A stretch of 64,000 bases of DNA from RH2-MAG17b sp050745265 (GTDB taxonomy: Bacteria; Acidobacteriota; Terriglobia; UBA7540). This document shows, piece after piece, positions 1 to 8,599 of this stretch (the stretch's first letter is position 1; every line of letters begins with the position of its first letter). Under the pieces are notes generated by a model. It worked only from the letters and a program-made list of their open reading frames with translations. It made no database searches and was not told the origin of the DNA. The stretch covers positions 6,046-70,045 of the forward strand of contig JBOGKE010000175.1 of NCBI GenBank assembly GCA_050745265.1. The letters run 5' to 3'. A program made the translations under genes and the position numbers.

Positions 1-59
1 CTGAGGTCCCGATCCGGCTGCCGCCGAACGGAGTCGCATTGCTGGAATTTCAAGGGTGA
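1..59 (+). CDS. 3' end of a gene cut by the window edge (possible glycoside hydrolase tail)
   Basis: In the third frame the first bases read EVPIRLPPNGVALLEFQG followed by TGA at 57-59. The pattern 'LPP-x-x-V-x-LLEF' right before a stop resembles the last strand of the C-terminal beta-sandwich of several glycoside hydrolase families, where it ends the protein. A strong Rho-independent terminator follows 8 bases later, which supports a real + strand gene ending here. Only 18 residues are visible, so the enzyme class is a guess; that a coding region ends here is more secure than what it encodes. Confidence 0.5.
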   Translation, partial: EVPIRLPPNGVALLEFQG

Positions 60-67
60 AGTGGTAG

Positions 68-100
68 CCACGGTCAGTGCTTTCCTGACCGTGGTTTTTT
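68..100 (+). terminator. Rho-independent terminator
   Basis: A perfect 10-bp stem, CCACGGTCAG (68-77) with CTGACCGTGG (85-94), a 7-nt loop and a run of six T (95-100). It lies just after the truncated + strand gene. The left arm can also pair with 139-153 (see the next entry). Confidence 0.85.
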
Positions 101-115
101 GTTCGATGGAAGAGC

Positions 116-153
116 CCACGGTCAATCAAACGGCGATTGACCGTGGCTACCAA
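116..153. repeat. Second hairpin sharing the terminator arm sequence
   Basis: CCACGGTCAATC (116-127) pairs perfectly with GATTGACCGTGG (135-146) over a 7-nt loop. The sequence 139-153 is also the exact reverse complement of 62-76, so the four CCACGGTCA arms between 62 and 153 can form alternative hairpins. It ends 14 bases from the stop codon of the DoxX gene and may act as that gene's 3' structure on the minus strand, although no T-run follows there. Confidence 0.6.
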
Positions 154-166
154 AAAGCTATCGATG

Positions 167-556
167 CTAGACGGACTTGTCGCCCCGCGCCCGATCCAGG
201 CTGATCGGGCCGGGTCCGGCCACCAAAAGGTACAGAAAGACGAAGCAGTAGACCACCGCGAGCTCTCCTCCGTTCCGGATCGGATACAGGCCGTGCGGAT
301 AGTGCTGCATGAAATAGGCTACGGCCATTTCGCCGCACAGGACAAACGCGGCGTAGGAGGTGAACAGGCCGACGAGAACGAGAGCCCCGCCGACTGTTTC
401 GATCACCCCCGCAAACCAGAGCAGGTGGGGAAAGTGCATGCGATGCCCGCCGAAAACTCCGAATGCTTTTTGCCAGCCATGGCACGAAAACGTAAACCCG
501 ATCACGATCCGAAGGATGGACCGGATATAGCTGTCGGATGAGCCGCGCGCTGCCAT
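167..556 (-). CDS. DoxX family membrane protein
   Basis: The 129-residue product has four hydrophobic segments. It starts with a short basic N-terminus, then RIVIGFTFSCHGWQKAFGVFGG, the first helix and the 'G-x-x-K-x-FG' signature of DoxX/DoxD proteins, followed by the helices around LLWFAGVIETVGGALVLVGL, AAFVLCGEMAVAYFM and VYCFVFLYLLVAG. Family members are small inner-membrane proteins; some work with thiosulfate:quinone oxidoreductase or in oxidative stress, but most have no defined role, and there is no partner here to decide. The ATG at 556 is used. A small lipoprotein gene lies upstream on the same strand. Confidence 0.85.
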   Translation of the reverse strand: MAARGSSDSYIRSILRIVIGFTFSCHGWQKAFGVFGGHRMHFPHLLWFAGVIETVGGALVLVGLFTSYAAFVLCGEMAVAYFMQHYPHGLYPIRNGGELAVVYCFVFLYLLVAGPGPISLDRARGDKSV

Positions 557-589
557 ATTTGGATTTCCTCTGGAAGAAACGGAAATGCG

Positions 590-946
590 TCAACGAGTGA
601 CGAGCCGCGCGGGATTCGCCACCAGACTCTTGCGTTCAGGCCGGGCGTGTCTTGGCGCCGGCGTTTGGCAAAATTCCATACCGAGCGGCACGAGCGTCAG
701 GCGACCGGGGTGCGGCACTCGCAGATTCGAGGGTCTCAGGCTCATATTGATAACGTTGAGCGAAGCGTGCGGTTTCACGATCTCGGTGTTGGTGTCGGGC
801 TGATCGCGATTTTCCCCCTGAACGTGTTGCCCGGTCTCATTCGTCATGTTGCCGCTCCACTCTGGGAAACTGGTCTCACAGCCGGCTGAGAGCAGAGCCA
901 GCAGCCCCAGCAGAAGGCATACGAGGATCAGTGTTCGCTTCATCAT
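590..946 (-). CDS. Small hypothetical lipoprotein
   Basis: A 118-residue product with a type II signal peptide: MMKRTLILVCLLLGLLALLSAGC, where LSAGC is a good lipobox, so the mature protein would start at the Cys and be lipid-anchored. No domain is recognised in the remaining ~95 residues, which are polar in the middle and basic at the end. Two in-frame ATG codons sit back to back; the second (943) is better spaced from the GGAG upstream. It precedes the DoxX gene on the same strand by 33 bases, so the two may be co-transcribed. The C-terminal half looks low in conservation features, so the exact 3' extent is less sure than the start. Confidence 0.6.
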   Translation of the reverse strand: MMKRTLILVCLLLGLLALLSAGCETSFPEWSGNMTNETGQHVQGENRDQPDTNTEIVKPHASLNVINMSLRPSNLRVPHPGRLTLVPLGMEFCQTPAPRHARPERKSLVANPARLVTR

Positions 947-1032
947 GTCTCCTTTGCCCAGGCGCGGTTCGCGCAGGCTCTCCCTGCGCGAGCATTTTCA
1001 TTGTAACTCGACTCGCGTAAAATCGTGCATCC

Positions 1033-1062
1033 TTGTTGCTCGCGGATCAATCGCCCTATGAT
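1033..1062 (+). promoter_or_regulatory. Candidate sigma-70 promoter for tdh
   Basis: TTGTTG (1033-1038), an 18-bp spacer and TATGAT (1057-1062), 43 bases before the tdh start. It would place the transcription start near 1069. The -35 is only partly consensus. Confidence 0.4.
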
Positions 1063-1104
1063 GAGGACCGAAAGCGAGCCGGCCTGCGGGCTAGGAGGCA
1101 AAGA

Positions 1105-2130
1105 ATGAAGGCGCTGGTCAAGAGCAAGCCCGACCGAGGGCTCTGGATGGAGGAAGTTGATCCGCCGAAGATCGGCATCAATGACGTGCTCATCCGCGTC
1201 AGGCGGGCGGGAATCTGCGGCACGGACCTCCACATTTATAACTGGGATGACTGGGCGCGCAGGACGATCCCGGTTCCTCTGGTGATTGGCCACGAATTCG
1301 CCGGAGAGATTGTTGAGGTCGGCTCGAACGTGGCTGATTTCTTTCCCGGCGAGATTGTAAGCGGCGAGGGACACGTGGTGTGCGGCCGCTGCAGGAACTG
1401 CCTTGCCGGGCGGCGTCACCTTTGCGCGCATACGCTCGGCGTGGGCGTCAACCGCCCCGGCGCGTTCGCCGAATACATCGCGCTTCCAATGACAAACATC
1501 TGGCGGCATCATCATTCGGTGGATGAGGACATCGCCGCGATCTTTGACCCGTTCGGCAACGCCGTTCATACCGCGCTGTCGTTTCCGGTTCTAGGCGAGG
1601 ATGTATTGATCACGGGCGCGGGGCCGATCGGCCTCATGGCAGCGGCGGTGGTGCGTCACGCGGGCGCCCGCTACGTTGTGATTACCGACGTGAATCCCCA
1701 GCGCCTGGAACTCGCGAGAGCGATGGGCGCGACGCTCGCGCTCGACGCTCGCACCGAGACCCTCGCTGAGGCGCAGCGGCGGCTCGGCATGATGGAGGGA
1801 TTCGATGTGGGCCTCGAAATGTCGGGCAACGCCGCCGCGTTTCGCGACATGCTCCAGAACATGAGCCACGGCGCGAAAATCGCAATCCTCGGCATTCCTC
1901 CCGCCGACCTGTCGATCGACTGGCGCACGGTGATTTTCAACATGCTGACCCTGAAGGGAATTTACGGACGCGAAATGTACGAGACGTGGTACAAGATGAC
2001 CGTGATGCTCCAATCGGGCCTCGACATCAGCCCGGTGATCACCCATCGTTTCCATTTCAACGAATTTCAAAAGGCATTCGAAGTGATGGCCAGCGGCGAT
2101 GCGTGCAAGGTGATCCTGCGCTGGGACTAG
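1105..2130 (+). CDS. tdh: L-threonine 3-dehydrogenase
   Basis: Zinc-dependent medium-chain dehydrogenase oxidising L-threonine with NAD+ to 2-amino-3-ketobutyrate, the first step of threonine breakdown to glycine and acetyl-CoA. The catalytic zinc site GICGTDLH has its Cys at residue 38, as in E. coli Tdh. The structural-zinc Cys cluster CGRCRNCLAGRRHLC follows, and the nucleotide fold starts at ITGAGPIGLMAA. From the ATG at 1105 the protein is 341 residues, the E. coli length, and AGGAGG at 1093-1098 is its ribosome site; a longer upstream frame is not needed. The partner gene kbl is not in this window. Its stop lies 7 bases from that of the convergent hemH. Confidence 0.95.
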   Translation: MKALVKSKPDRGLWMEEVDPPKIGINDVLIRVRRAGICGTDLHIYNWDDWARRTIPVPLVIGHEFAGEIVEVGSNVADFFPGEIVSGEGHVVCGRCRNCLAGRRHLCAHTLGVGVNRPGAFAEYIALPMTNIWRHHHSVDEDIAAIFDPFGNAVHTALSFPVLGEDVLITGAGPIGLMAAAVVRHAGARYVVITDVNPQRLELARAMGATLALDARTETLAEAQRRLGMMEGFDVGLEMSGNAAAFRDMLQNMSHGAKIAILGIPPADLSIDWRTVIFNMLTLKGIYGREMYETWYKMTVMLQSGLDISPVITHRFHFNEFQKAFEVMASGDACKVILRWD

Positions 2131-2137
2131 CTTCGCC

Positions 2138-3193
2138 TCATTGCCGCGCGCACGTCTGGGATGTGGCGGGCAGGCAGCAATCCTCCGCGCAGACGTCAGG
2201 CTCGGCTCCGAATTCCCCCAGCGCGCGCCGTTCGACGCCCAGTTCCGTGCGCTCGAGGATTAACTCGCGGATCATCTCCACGAATTCCGGGTGCGTTCCC
2301 GGCGTGGCGGCGCGAACTATGTTAAGGCCCAGCTCGTCGCAACGGTGCTTGGCCATGACGTCCAGGTCGTAGATCACTTCCGTATGGTCGGACACGAATC
2401 CGACCGGCGCTACCATAATCTCGCGGCGTCCACCGCGACTTGCCCGCTCTGTCAGGTAATCGTTAAGGTCCGGCCCAAGCCAAGGTTGAGTCGGAGAACC
2501 GCTTCGGCTCTGATAAACAAGCGTTCCGGGACCGCGCCCGAGGCGCTCCGAAATCAGGCGGCAACTCTCCGCGAGTTGGCCTACATAACGGCAATTTTCA
2601 GCAGCGCATGCCGGAATGCTGTGCGCGCTGAAGACCACCTCGGCACTCTCGCGGCTCGCCGCAGGAAACCGTTCGAGCGCCTCGCGGATGCTCTCCACCC
2701 AAACCTCGATGAACCGCGGATGGTTGTAAAACGCGCGCAGCTTATCCACCAAGGGCGCATTCGCGCCCGCCTCGCGCTGCGCGTCCGCGATATTTTCGAG
2801 ATACTGGCGGCAGCTCGAATAAGAGCTGAAAGCGGATGTGACGAAGGCCAGCGCCCTGCGAATTCCATCTGCTTTCATTGACCGCACCGTGTCGGCGAGC
2901 AGAGGATGCCAGTTGCGATTCCCCCAGTAAACGCGAAGCGCTGGGCCTTTCTCCGCCAGCACGTTTTCGAGCGCGCCAACTAGCGCGCGATTCTGATCGT
3001 TGATGGGACTCCGCCCGCCGAGCTCGTAATAATGCCCTGCGACGTCCAACATCCGCTCGCGTGGAACGTTCCTGCCGCGCAGGACGTTCTCCAAAAACGG
3101 AATCACATCCTCGTTGCGCTCGGGTCCTCCGAACGAGACTACGAGCAGGGCGTCATACGGTGCCTCGTCGTTGTCCTGGTGGGAGCTTTCCAT
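2138..3193 (-). CDS. hemH: Ferrochelatase (protoporphyrin or coproporphyrin type)
   Basis: Inserts Fe2+ into a porphyrin at the end of haem synthesis. The 351-residue product begins YDALLVVSFGGPE, the typical start, and has the catalytic His in FSAHSIP (His191) and the acidic partner in DHTEVIYDLD (Glu272). Two features suggest a [2Fe-2S] enzyme: SSCRQYLENI (Cys128), where actinobacterial enzymes also have a Cys, and a Cys-rich tail with Cys335, Cys339, Cys340 and Cys348. Bacterial ferrochelatases such as those of Mycobacterium and Caulobacter carry a cluster bound by one internal and three C-terminal Cys. The cluster here is inferred. Whether protoporphyrin or coproporphyrin is the substrate cannot be read from sequence alone. 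No other haem gene is adjacent. Confidence 0.93.
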   Translation of the reverse strand: MESSHQDNDEAPYDALLVVSFGGPERNEDVIPFLENVLRGRNVPRERMLDVAGHYYELGGRSPINDQNRALVGALENVLAEKGPALRVYWGNRNWHPLLADTVRSMKADGIRRALAFVTSAFSSYSSCRQYLENIADAQREAGANAPLVDKLRAFYNHPRFIEVWVESIREALERFPAASRESAEVVFSAHSIPACAAENCRYVGQLAESCRLISERLGRGPGTLVYQSRSGSPTQPWLGPDLNDYLTERASRGGRREIMVAPVGFVSDHTEVIYDLDVMAKHRCDELGLNIVRAATPGTHPEFVEMIRELILERTELGVERRALGEFGAEPDVCAEDCCLPATSQTCARQ

Positions 3194-3308
3194 CACCGCC
3201 TATCATAACAAGCGGCGGAACAGCCCCGCCGAGGTCGCAGGCGACGATCCAGCTCTCAAAAGGCGCCCGCGCGGGGTAGGATTACAATGGACTCAGGTTC
3301 GAGAGCCC

Positions 3309-4838
3309 ATGCCGGAACTTGAAATCTGCGGGCAGGCGTTATCGCTCGAGGAGATCGAGGGCGTTGCCCGCGGCGATCTTCACCTGACGCTGGCCGATTC
3401 CGCGCGCCGGCGCATCGAGGCTTCCCGCGCGGTGGTCGAGCGCGCTTTGCGCGAAGGCCGCATCGTATACGGCGTGAATACAGGATTCGGCAGGCTCGCG
3501 GGGGTTCGTATTCCTGCCTCGGAGCTGAACCAACTGCAGCTCAACTTGGTTCGCAGCCATGCGTGCGGCCTCGGGCACCCGCTCTCGGAAGCCGAGACGC
3601 GCGCCATGATGTTATTGCGAGCAAACACGCTGGCGCTCGGCTTTAGCGGCGTCCGCCCGGCGCTGGTTGAGCATCTGATCGCAATGAGTGAGCGGCGCGT
3701 ACACCCCGTCATTCCAGAGAAAGGCTCGGTGGGCGCGAGCGGCGATCTTGCTCCGCTCGCCCACCTGGCGCTCGCGATGATCGGGGAGGGCGCCGTGATT
3801 TACAACGGACAGCGGCTCGATTCCGGCGAGGCGCTGGCGCACGCGGGCCTTCAGCCGATCGTTCTCGAGGCGAAGGAAGGCCTGGCACTTCTCAACGGCA
3901 CGCAGGCGATGGCCGCCGCCGGGGGGCTCGCGCTCATTCGTGCCATTCGTCTCACCGGTCTCGCCGATCTTGCCGGAGCGATGACGCTCGAGGCGCTGCG
4001 CGGCACGCCCGCTCCGTTTGATGAACGCATCCAAGCCGTCCGTCCTCACGGGGGCCAGCAAGCGGCTGCCGCTCACCTCCGGGCGCTCATGCAGGAGAGC
4101 GAAATTCGCCGTTCCCACGAGGTGAACGATCCGCGCGTCCAGGACGCATACAGCCTTCGCTGCATGCCGCAGATCCACGGCGCCGTGCGGGACGCCCTGG
4201 GCCACGCGCGCCGCGTTCTCGAGATCGAAAGCGGCTCCGCCACGGATAACCCGCTCGTCTTCGCGGATTCTGCCGATGTGCTTTCCGGCGGCAATTTTCA
4301 CGGCGCGCCCCTCGCCCTCGGTCTCGACTATGCCGGTCTCGCCATGACGAGCCTCTCCTGCGTCAGCGAGCGGCGGATCGCGCGCCTCGTGAATCCCGAC
4401 CTCAACGAGGGGCTGCCGCCGTTCCTGTGCTCGCATCCCGGCGTTTCCTCAGGATTCATGCTTGCGCACGTCGCCGCCGTTGCGCTTCTCAACGAGTCGA
4501 AGATTCTGGCTCATCCGGCGAGCGCGGACAATCTGCCCACTTCGGGCGGCCAGGAAGACCACGTGTCCATGGGAATGACCGCGGCGCTGAAGTTACGCGG
4601 CATCGTCGACAACGCCGAGTACATTTTTGCGATTGAGATGCTCGCCGCGGCGGAGGGAATCGAGTATCGCGCTCCGCTGCGGCCGGCGCGCCGGATCGCA
4701 CGCGCGCTCGAAGCTGTTCGCAGCCTCGCGGCGCGCCTGGAGCGAGACCGCTCGCTCGCGCCCGATATTGAGCGCGTGGCGGAGGCGATCCGAGCGGGTG
4801 TCTTCAACGAATGGACGGCGGAGCCGTCCGCGTCGTAG
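3309..4838 (+). CDS. hutH: Histidine ammonia-lyase
   Basis: Deaminates L-histidine to trans-urocanate, the first step of histidine degradation. The self-formed MIO cofactor comes from the Ala-Ser-Gly triad at residues 143-145 in GSVGASGDLAPL. Other family signatures are YGVNTGFG near residue 52 and the block NLPTSGGQEDHVSMG in the C-terminal half. The ATG at 3309 gives 509 residues, the usual length; longer in-frame starts would run back into the hemH promoter region. hutU starts 30 bases after the stop, so the two form an operon, with hutI further downstream. No HutC-type repressor gene is seen nearby. Confidence 0.96.
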   Translation: MPELEICGQALSLEEIEGVARGDLHLTLADSARRRIEASRAVVERALREGRIVYGVNTGFGRLAGVRIPASELNQLQLNLVRSHACGLGHPLSEAETRAMMLLRANTLALGFSGVRPALVEHLIAMSERRVHPVIPEKGSVGASGDLAPLAHLALAMIGEGAVIYNGQRLDSGEALAHAGLQPIVLEAKEGLALLNGTQAMAAAGGLALIRAIRLTGLADLAGAMTLEALRGTPAPFDERIQAVRPHGGQQAAAAHLRALMQESEIRRSHEVNDPRVQDAYSLRCMPQIHGAVRDALGHARRVLEIESGSATDNPLVFADSADVLSGGNFHGAPLALGLDYAGLAMTSLSCVSERRIARLVNPDLNEGLPPFLCSHPGVSSGFMLAHVAAVALLNESKILAHPASADNLPTSGGQEDHVSMGMTAALKLRGIVDNAEYIFAIEMLAAAEGIEYRAPLRPARRIARALEAVRSLAARLERDRSLAPDIERVAEAIRAGVFNEWTAEPSAS

Positions 4839-4867
4839 CGGCGGCTCGCGCTCAAGCGAGGAACAGC

Positions 4868-6538
4868 ATGCCTTCTGGAATCCGGGCGCCGCGCGGCCGT
4901 GAGCTAAGCTGCAAAGGATGGCAGCAGGAAGCCGCGCTGCGCATGTTGATGAACAACCTCGATGACGAGGTCGCGGAGCGCCCCGAGGATCTGGTCGTCT
5001 ACGGCGGCGCGGGGAAAGCGGCTCGTAATTGGGAGTGCTATCACGCCATCGTTCGCTCGCTCCGCAGCCTCGAGAATGACGAAACGCTGGTGGTGCAATC
5101 CGGCAAGCCCGCCGGAATCTTTCGCACGCACGAGCACTCGCCGCGCGTGCTCATCGCCAACGCCAACCTGGTGGGTCACTGGGCCAACTGGCAAAACTTC
5201 CGCGAGCTCGACCGCCTGGGGCTGACGATGTACGGACAGATGACCGCGGGAAGCTGGATCTACATCGGCACGCAGGGCATCCTGCAAGGCACTTACGAAA
5301 CGTTTGCCGCGGCGGGCAAAAAACATTTTGGCGGCGATCTCTCTGGGAAGCTCGTGGTCTCCGGTGGAATGGGCGGGATGGGCGGAGCGCAGCCGCTTGC
5401 CGCCACGCTGAACGGCGCCGCCTTCCTTGGAATCGAGGCGGACGCCGAGCGCATCAAACGGCGGATTCGCGGCGGGTATTGCGATTACTGCGTCAACGAT
5501 CTGAGCGAGGCGCTGCGAATCCTGAAAAAAGCGGTGAGGCAAAAGGAAGCCGTCTCCGTAGGCCTTGCTGCGAACTGCGCCGACATTGTTCCCGAGCTCG
5601 CGCGGCGCGGCGTAACGCCCGATCTCCTCACAGACCAGACCAGCTCCCACGATCCTCTGAACGGCTATATCCCCTCCGGCTTGTCCCCGGACCAGGCGCG
5701 GCAATTGAGGGCTGCCGCACCCGACGATTACCTGAAACGCTCCTACGACTCCATCGCCCGGCACGTCACCGGGATGCTCGAGCTACAGAAGATGGGCTCG
5801 GCAGTATTCGATTACGGCAACAACATTCGAACCATGGCATTCGAGCATGGCGGCGTGAAGGACGCTTACAATTTTCCCGGCTTTGTGCCCGCTTACATCC
5901 GCCCGCTCTTTTGCGAAGGACGCGGCCCGTTCCGCTGGGTCGCGCTTTCGGGCAACGCCGCGGATATTTACCGCACCGACGATCTGGTGCTCGAGATGTT
6001 CCCGGAGAACGCGTCGCTCAAGCGCTGGATTTGCCTGGCCCGAAAGCAAGTCAAGTTTCAGGGCCTTCCGGCACGAGTTTGCTGGCTCGGTTCGGGAGAG
6101 CGCGCCCGGTTCGGCGTTAGGCTGAACGAAATGGTCGCGCGCGGCGAGCTGGCGGCTCCCATCGTGATCGGGCGCGATCACCTCGACTGCGGTTCGGTGG
6201 CATCGCCCTTCCGCGAAACTGAGTCCATGAAGGACGGCAGCGATGCCATCGCCGATTGGCCGCTTCTCAACGCTCTGCTCAACACCGCCTCCGGAGCAAG
6301 CTGGGTTTCGATTCACAACGGCGGCGGCGTGGGAATCGGATATGCGCTCCACGCCGGCCAGGTGACCGTGGCCGACGGAACTCCGGAGATGGCCCGGCGC
6401 ATCGAGCGCGTCCTCACGAACGACCCGGCCATCGGAATCGCGCGCCACGCCGATGCGGGCTACGAAAAGGCCCTCGCGATGGCGCGAGAGCAAGGAATCA
6501 AGCTGCCGATGGTAAATGCAGTGGCGAGTGAAGAGTGA
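4868..6538 (+). CDS. hutU: Urocanate hydratase (urocanase)
   Basis: NAD+-dependent hydration of urocanate to 4-imidazolone-5-propionate. From the ATG at 4868 the protein has 556 residues, matching characterised urocanases; a longer frame upstream would overlap hutH and is not supported. It shows the expected N-terminus (LRMLMNNLDDEVAERPEDL), the NAD-binding Gly-rich segment VVSGGMGGMGGAQPLAAT, and the Cys-containing active-site segment GLPARVCWLGSGER (Cys405). A GAGG box precedes the start. Second gene of the hut cluster. Confidence 0.96.
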   Translation: MPSGIRAPRGRELSCKGWQQEAALRMLMNNLDDEVAERPEDLVVYGGAGKAARNWECYHAIVRSLRSLENDETLVVQSGKPAGIFRTHEHSPRVLIANANLVGHWANWQNFRELDRLGLTMYGQMTAGSWIYIGTQGILQGTYETFAAAGKKHFGGDLSGKLVVSGGMGGMGGAQPLAATLNGAAFLGIEADAERIKRRIRGGYCDYCVNDLSEALRILKKAVRQKEAVSVGLAANCADIVPELARRGVTPDLLTDQTSSHDPLNGYIPSGLSPDQARQLRAAAPDDYLKRSYDSIARHVTGMLELQKMGSAVFDYGNNIRTMAFEHGGVKDAYNFPGFVPAYIRPLFCEGRGPFRWVALSGNAADIYRTDDLVLEMFPENASLKRWICLARKQVKFQGLPARVCWLGSGERARFGVRLNEMVARGELAAPIVIGRDHLDCGSVASPFRETESMKDGSDAIADWPLLNALLNTASGASWVSIHNGGGVGIGYALHAGQVTVADGTPEMARRIERVLTNDPAIGIARHADAGYEKALAMAREQGIKLPMVNAVASEE

Positions 6539-6605
6539 AGAGTAATAAGCCGCGATAGGTAGATGGGCGCCTGCTGTAGCGGCTCACTGTATTCGCCGAA
6601 ACGCG

Positions 6606-6740
6606 TAGTCGGTCGCTGAAAAAAACTCTGGAGCTTGTCATTCTGAGCGAAGCGAAGAATCTCGCTCCTTTGCTTCCAACACAAAAGCAGATGCTTCGCT
6701 GCGCTCGGCATGACAGGGCCGACTTTTCAGCGACCTGCTA
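6606..6740. repeat. Dispersed palindromic repeat (copy 1), between hutU and hutI
   Basis: Outer inverted arms (CGGTCGCTGAAAA near 6610 against TTTTCAGCGACCTGC near 6724) enclose the core GTCATTCTGAGCGAAGCGAAGAATCTC and a matching reverse half that ends GGCATGACAG. Related sequences recur in at least eight intergenic places in this window. Confidence 0.75.
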
Positions 6741-6805
6741 CGGATCCTTTGCTGCATCAGGGCAGGACCCAATCGCAGCTAGAGCGAAGGCTTCTCCCGC
6801 GCGCC

Positions 6806-8023
6806 ATGCCCGTTCTGCGACATATCGGCTGCCTCGCGACTTGCCGGGCGGAAGGCGGCCAGGCGGAGATCCATGCCGGGCGCGATGCGGCGCTGGTGTG
6901 GTGCGGTGACACGATTGCCTGGGTCGGACCCGACGCCAAGCTGCCCGATGAATTCCGCGAGCTTCCTCCCGCCGCCGACGGCGTTTCTCTCGTCATACCC
7001 GGCCTGATCGACTGCCACACGCATCTTGCATTCGGGGGCTGGCGCGCCGAGGAGTTCGAACAGCGCATTCGCGGGCGAAGCGAAGCCGAGATTCTCGCAG
7101 CCGGCGGCGGCATCATGAACACGGTGGTTCGCACCCGCGCCGCCAGCGATTCCGAACTGCTGGCCCGCTGCCGCGCCTGGCTCGGCGAGATTGCCGCGCT
7201 CGGCGTCACCACGATTGAGGCAAAGAGCGGGTACGGTCTGAGCGTCAGTGAGGAGCTGCGGCTTCTCGAAATTTACCGCGGGCTCGGGGAGAGCCAGCCC
7301 GTCCGCATCGTGGCGACGTTGCTGGCCGCGCACATTGTGCCGGCGGAATACGCGAACGACCGCGCGGCCTATCTCCGGCTTGTGGTGAGCGGACTCATTC
7401 CTGAAGTCGCACAGCGGCGCCTGGCGCGCTTCTGTGATGTTTTCGTGGACGAGCACGCTTTTACACGCGACGAAGCCCGGGCGATCCTCAGCGCCGCGCG
7501 CGAGCACGGCCTCGCGCCGAAGCTCCATGCCGATCAGTTTACGGACGGCGGCGGCGCTACACTCGCGGAGCTCATCGGCGCGGTTTCAGCCGATCATCTC
7601 GATTGCGTCTCCGAGCAGGGGATCGAACGTCTCACCGCTTCCGGCACCGTTGCCGTCAGTCTGCCGCTCGCGTCGTTGTACCTCAGCCGGGCGCCCATGC
7701 CTGCGCGACGCCTCATCGAGGCCGGCGTTCCGGTCGCCGTGGCCACGGATTTCAACCCCGGAACCGCGCCTTCGTTCCATTTGCCGCTCGCGATGCTGCT
7801 CGCGTGCACGCTTCAGCGCATGACGCCCGCCGAGTCGCTCAAAGGCGCCACCCTTTACGCCGCCCGCGCCATCGGCGAGGAGGCTTGCGCGGGCTCGCTC
7901 GAACCCGGCAAGCGCGCGGACTTCGCCTTGATCGACGCTCCCGGCGTGAACCAGTGGCTTTACAATTTTTGCGCCAACTGCTGCGCCGCAACCTACATTG
8001 GGGGCCAGCGCGTGCCGCGCTAA
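6806..8023 (+). CDS. hutI: Imidazolonepropionase
   Basis: Amidohydrolase that opens 4-imidazolone-5-propionate to N-formimino-L-glutamate. Metal ligands are visible in order: IDCHTHLAFGG (HxH pair), KLHADQF, SADHLD and ATDFNPGTAP. The start ATGCCCGTTCTG at 6806 gives 405 residues, the family length; the longer frame begins inside the repeat and is rejected. The enzyme for the next step (formiminoglutamase HutG, deiminase HutF or a formiminotransferase) is absent from this window, so the cluster stops at formiminoglutamate here. Confidence 0.95.
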   Translation: MPVLRHIGCLATCRAEGGQAEIHAGRDAALVWCGDTIAWVGPDAKLPDEFRELPPAADGVSLVIPGLIDCHTHLAFGGWRAEEFEQRIRGRSEAEILAAGGGIMNTVVRTRAASDSELLARCRAWLGEIAALGVTTIEAKSGYGLSVSEELRLLEIYRGLGESQPVRIVATLLAAHIVPAEYANDRAAYLRLVVSGLIPEVAQRRLARFCDVFVDEHAFTRDEARAILSAAREHGLAPKLHADQFTDGGGATLAELIGAVSADHLDCVSEQGIERLTASGTVAVSLPLASLYLSRAPMPARRLIEAGVPVAVATDFNPGTAPSFHLPLAMLLACTLQRMTPAESLKGATLYAARAIGEEACAGSLEPGKRADFALIDAPGVNQWLYNFCANCCAATYIGGQRVPR

Positions 8024-8253
8024 CCTAAAATAGAAACGTCTCATGCGTCTCGTTTATCTCCAATGTCTCTGGTTAGCCAGCTACAATGGAAGACGGTTCT
8101 CGTCCCCCACGACGGATCCTCTGCGGGCGCGCCGGCCCCGGAATATGAGACGCAAGAGACGACGCGCACACAAAAAACTCGCGGAACGAAGCCTATTGAT
8201 CCTTTAGAATCAGCAAGGTTAGCAATCTCTAATGTTGGCGAGGCCTGGACTGG

Positions 8254-8556
8254 CGTCATTCCGAGCGAAGCGGGGATTCTCGCTCGGCGCGCGTGCCGAG
8301 AAAGGCCGCAAGGCGAGCTTCCTCGTCGCTTCGCTGCCCTGAAAAGTCAGGACGACACCCCTCACCCGGCTCGCGGAGTTTATCCTGGGCGGAGCCGAAG
8401 GGCTCTCCACCCTCTCCCACGGGAGAGGGGAGGAATATTGAATGTGAGCCCTCTCCCAGGGGGAGAGGGTACCCGACAGCCGAGGGCGGGTGAGGGGTCA
8501 TTTTCATGCTTCGCGGGTGTCCAACGAGTCGGGACATGAAGACTGCTCGGAATGAC
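8254..8556. repeat. Compound dispersed repeat (copy 2) filling most of the hutI-trpE gap
   Basis: A GTCATTCCGAGCGAAGC half repeat at 8254 and its counterpart GCTCGGAATGACC ending at 8556 enclose a second type of element. In that inner element ACCCCTCACCC (8357-8367) is the exact reverse complement of GGGTGAGGGGT (8488-8498), with inner CCCTCTCCCACGGGAGAGGGG-like hairpins. The 575 bases between hutI and trpE hold no convincing gene. Confidence 0.7.
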
Positions 8557-8599
8557 CTCGCAGTTCGGACCTATCTTTCGCCGCTTCGCGACGCGCCAT

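Noticed and set aside
3283..3288. TACAAT upstream of hutH as a -10 box
   Set aside because: No matching -35 at the right distance.
8063..8539. A + strand frame starting WKTVLVPHDGSS, like a universal stress protein start
   Set aside because: Similarity stops after about 15 residues and the frame runs into the dispersed repeat. It is at best a relic fragment.
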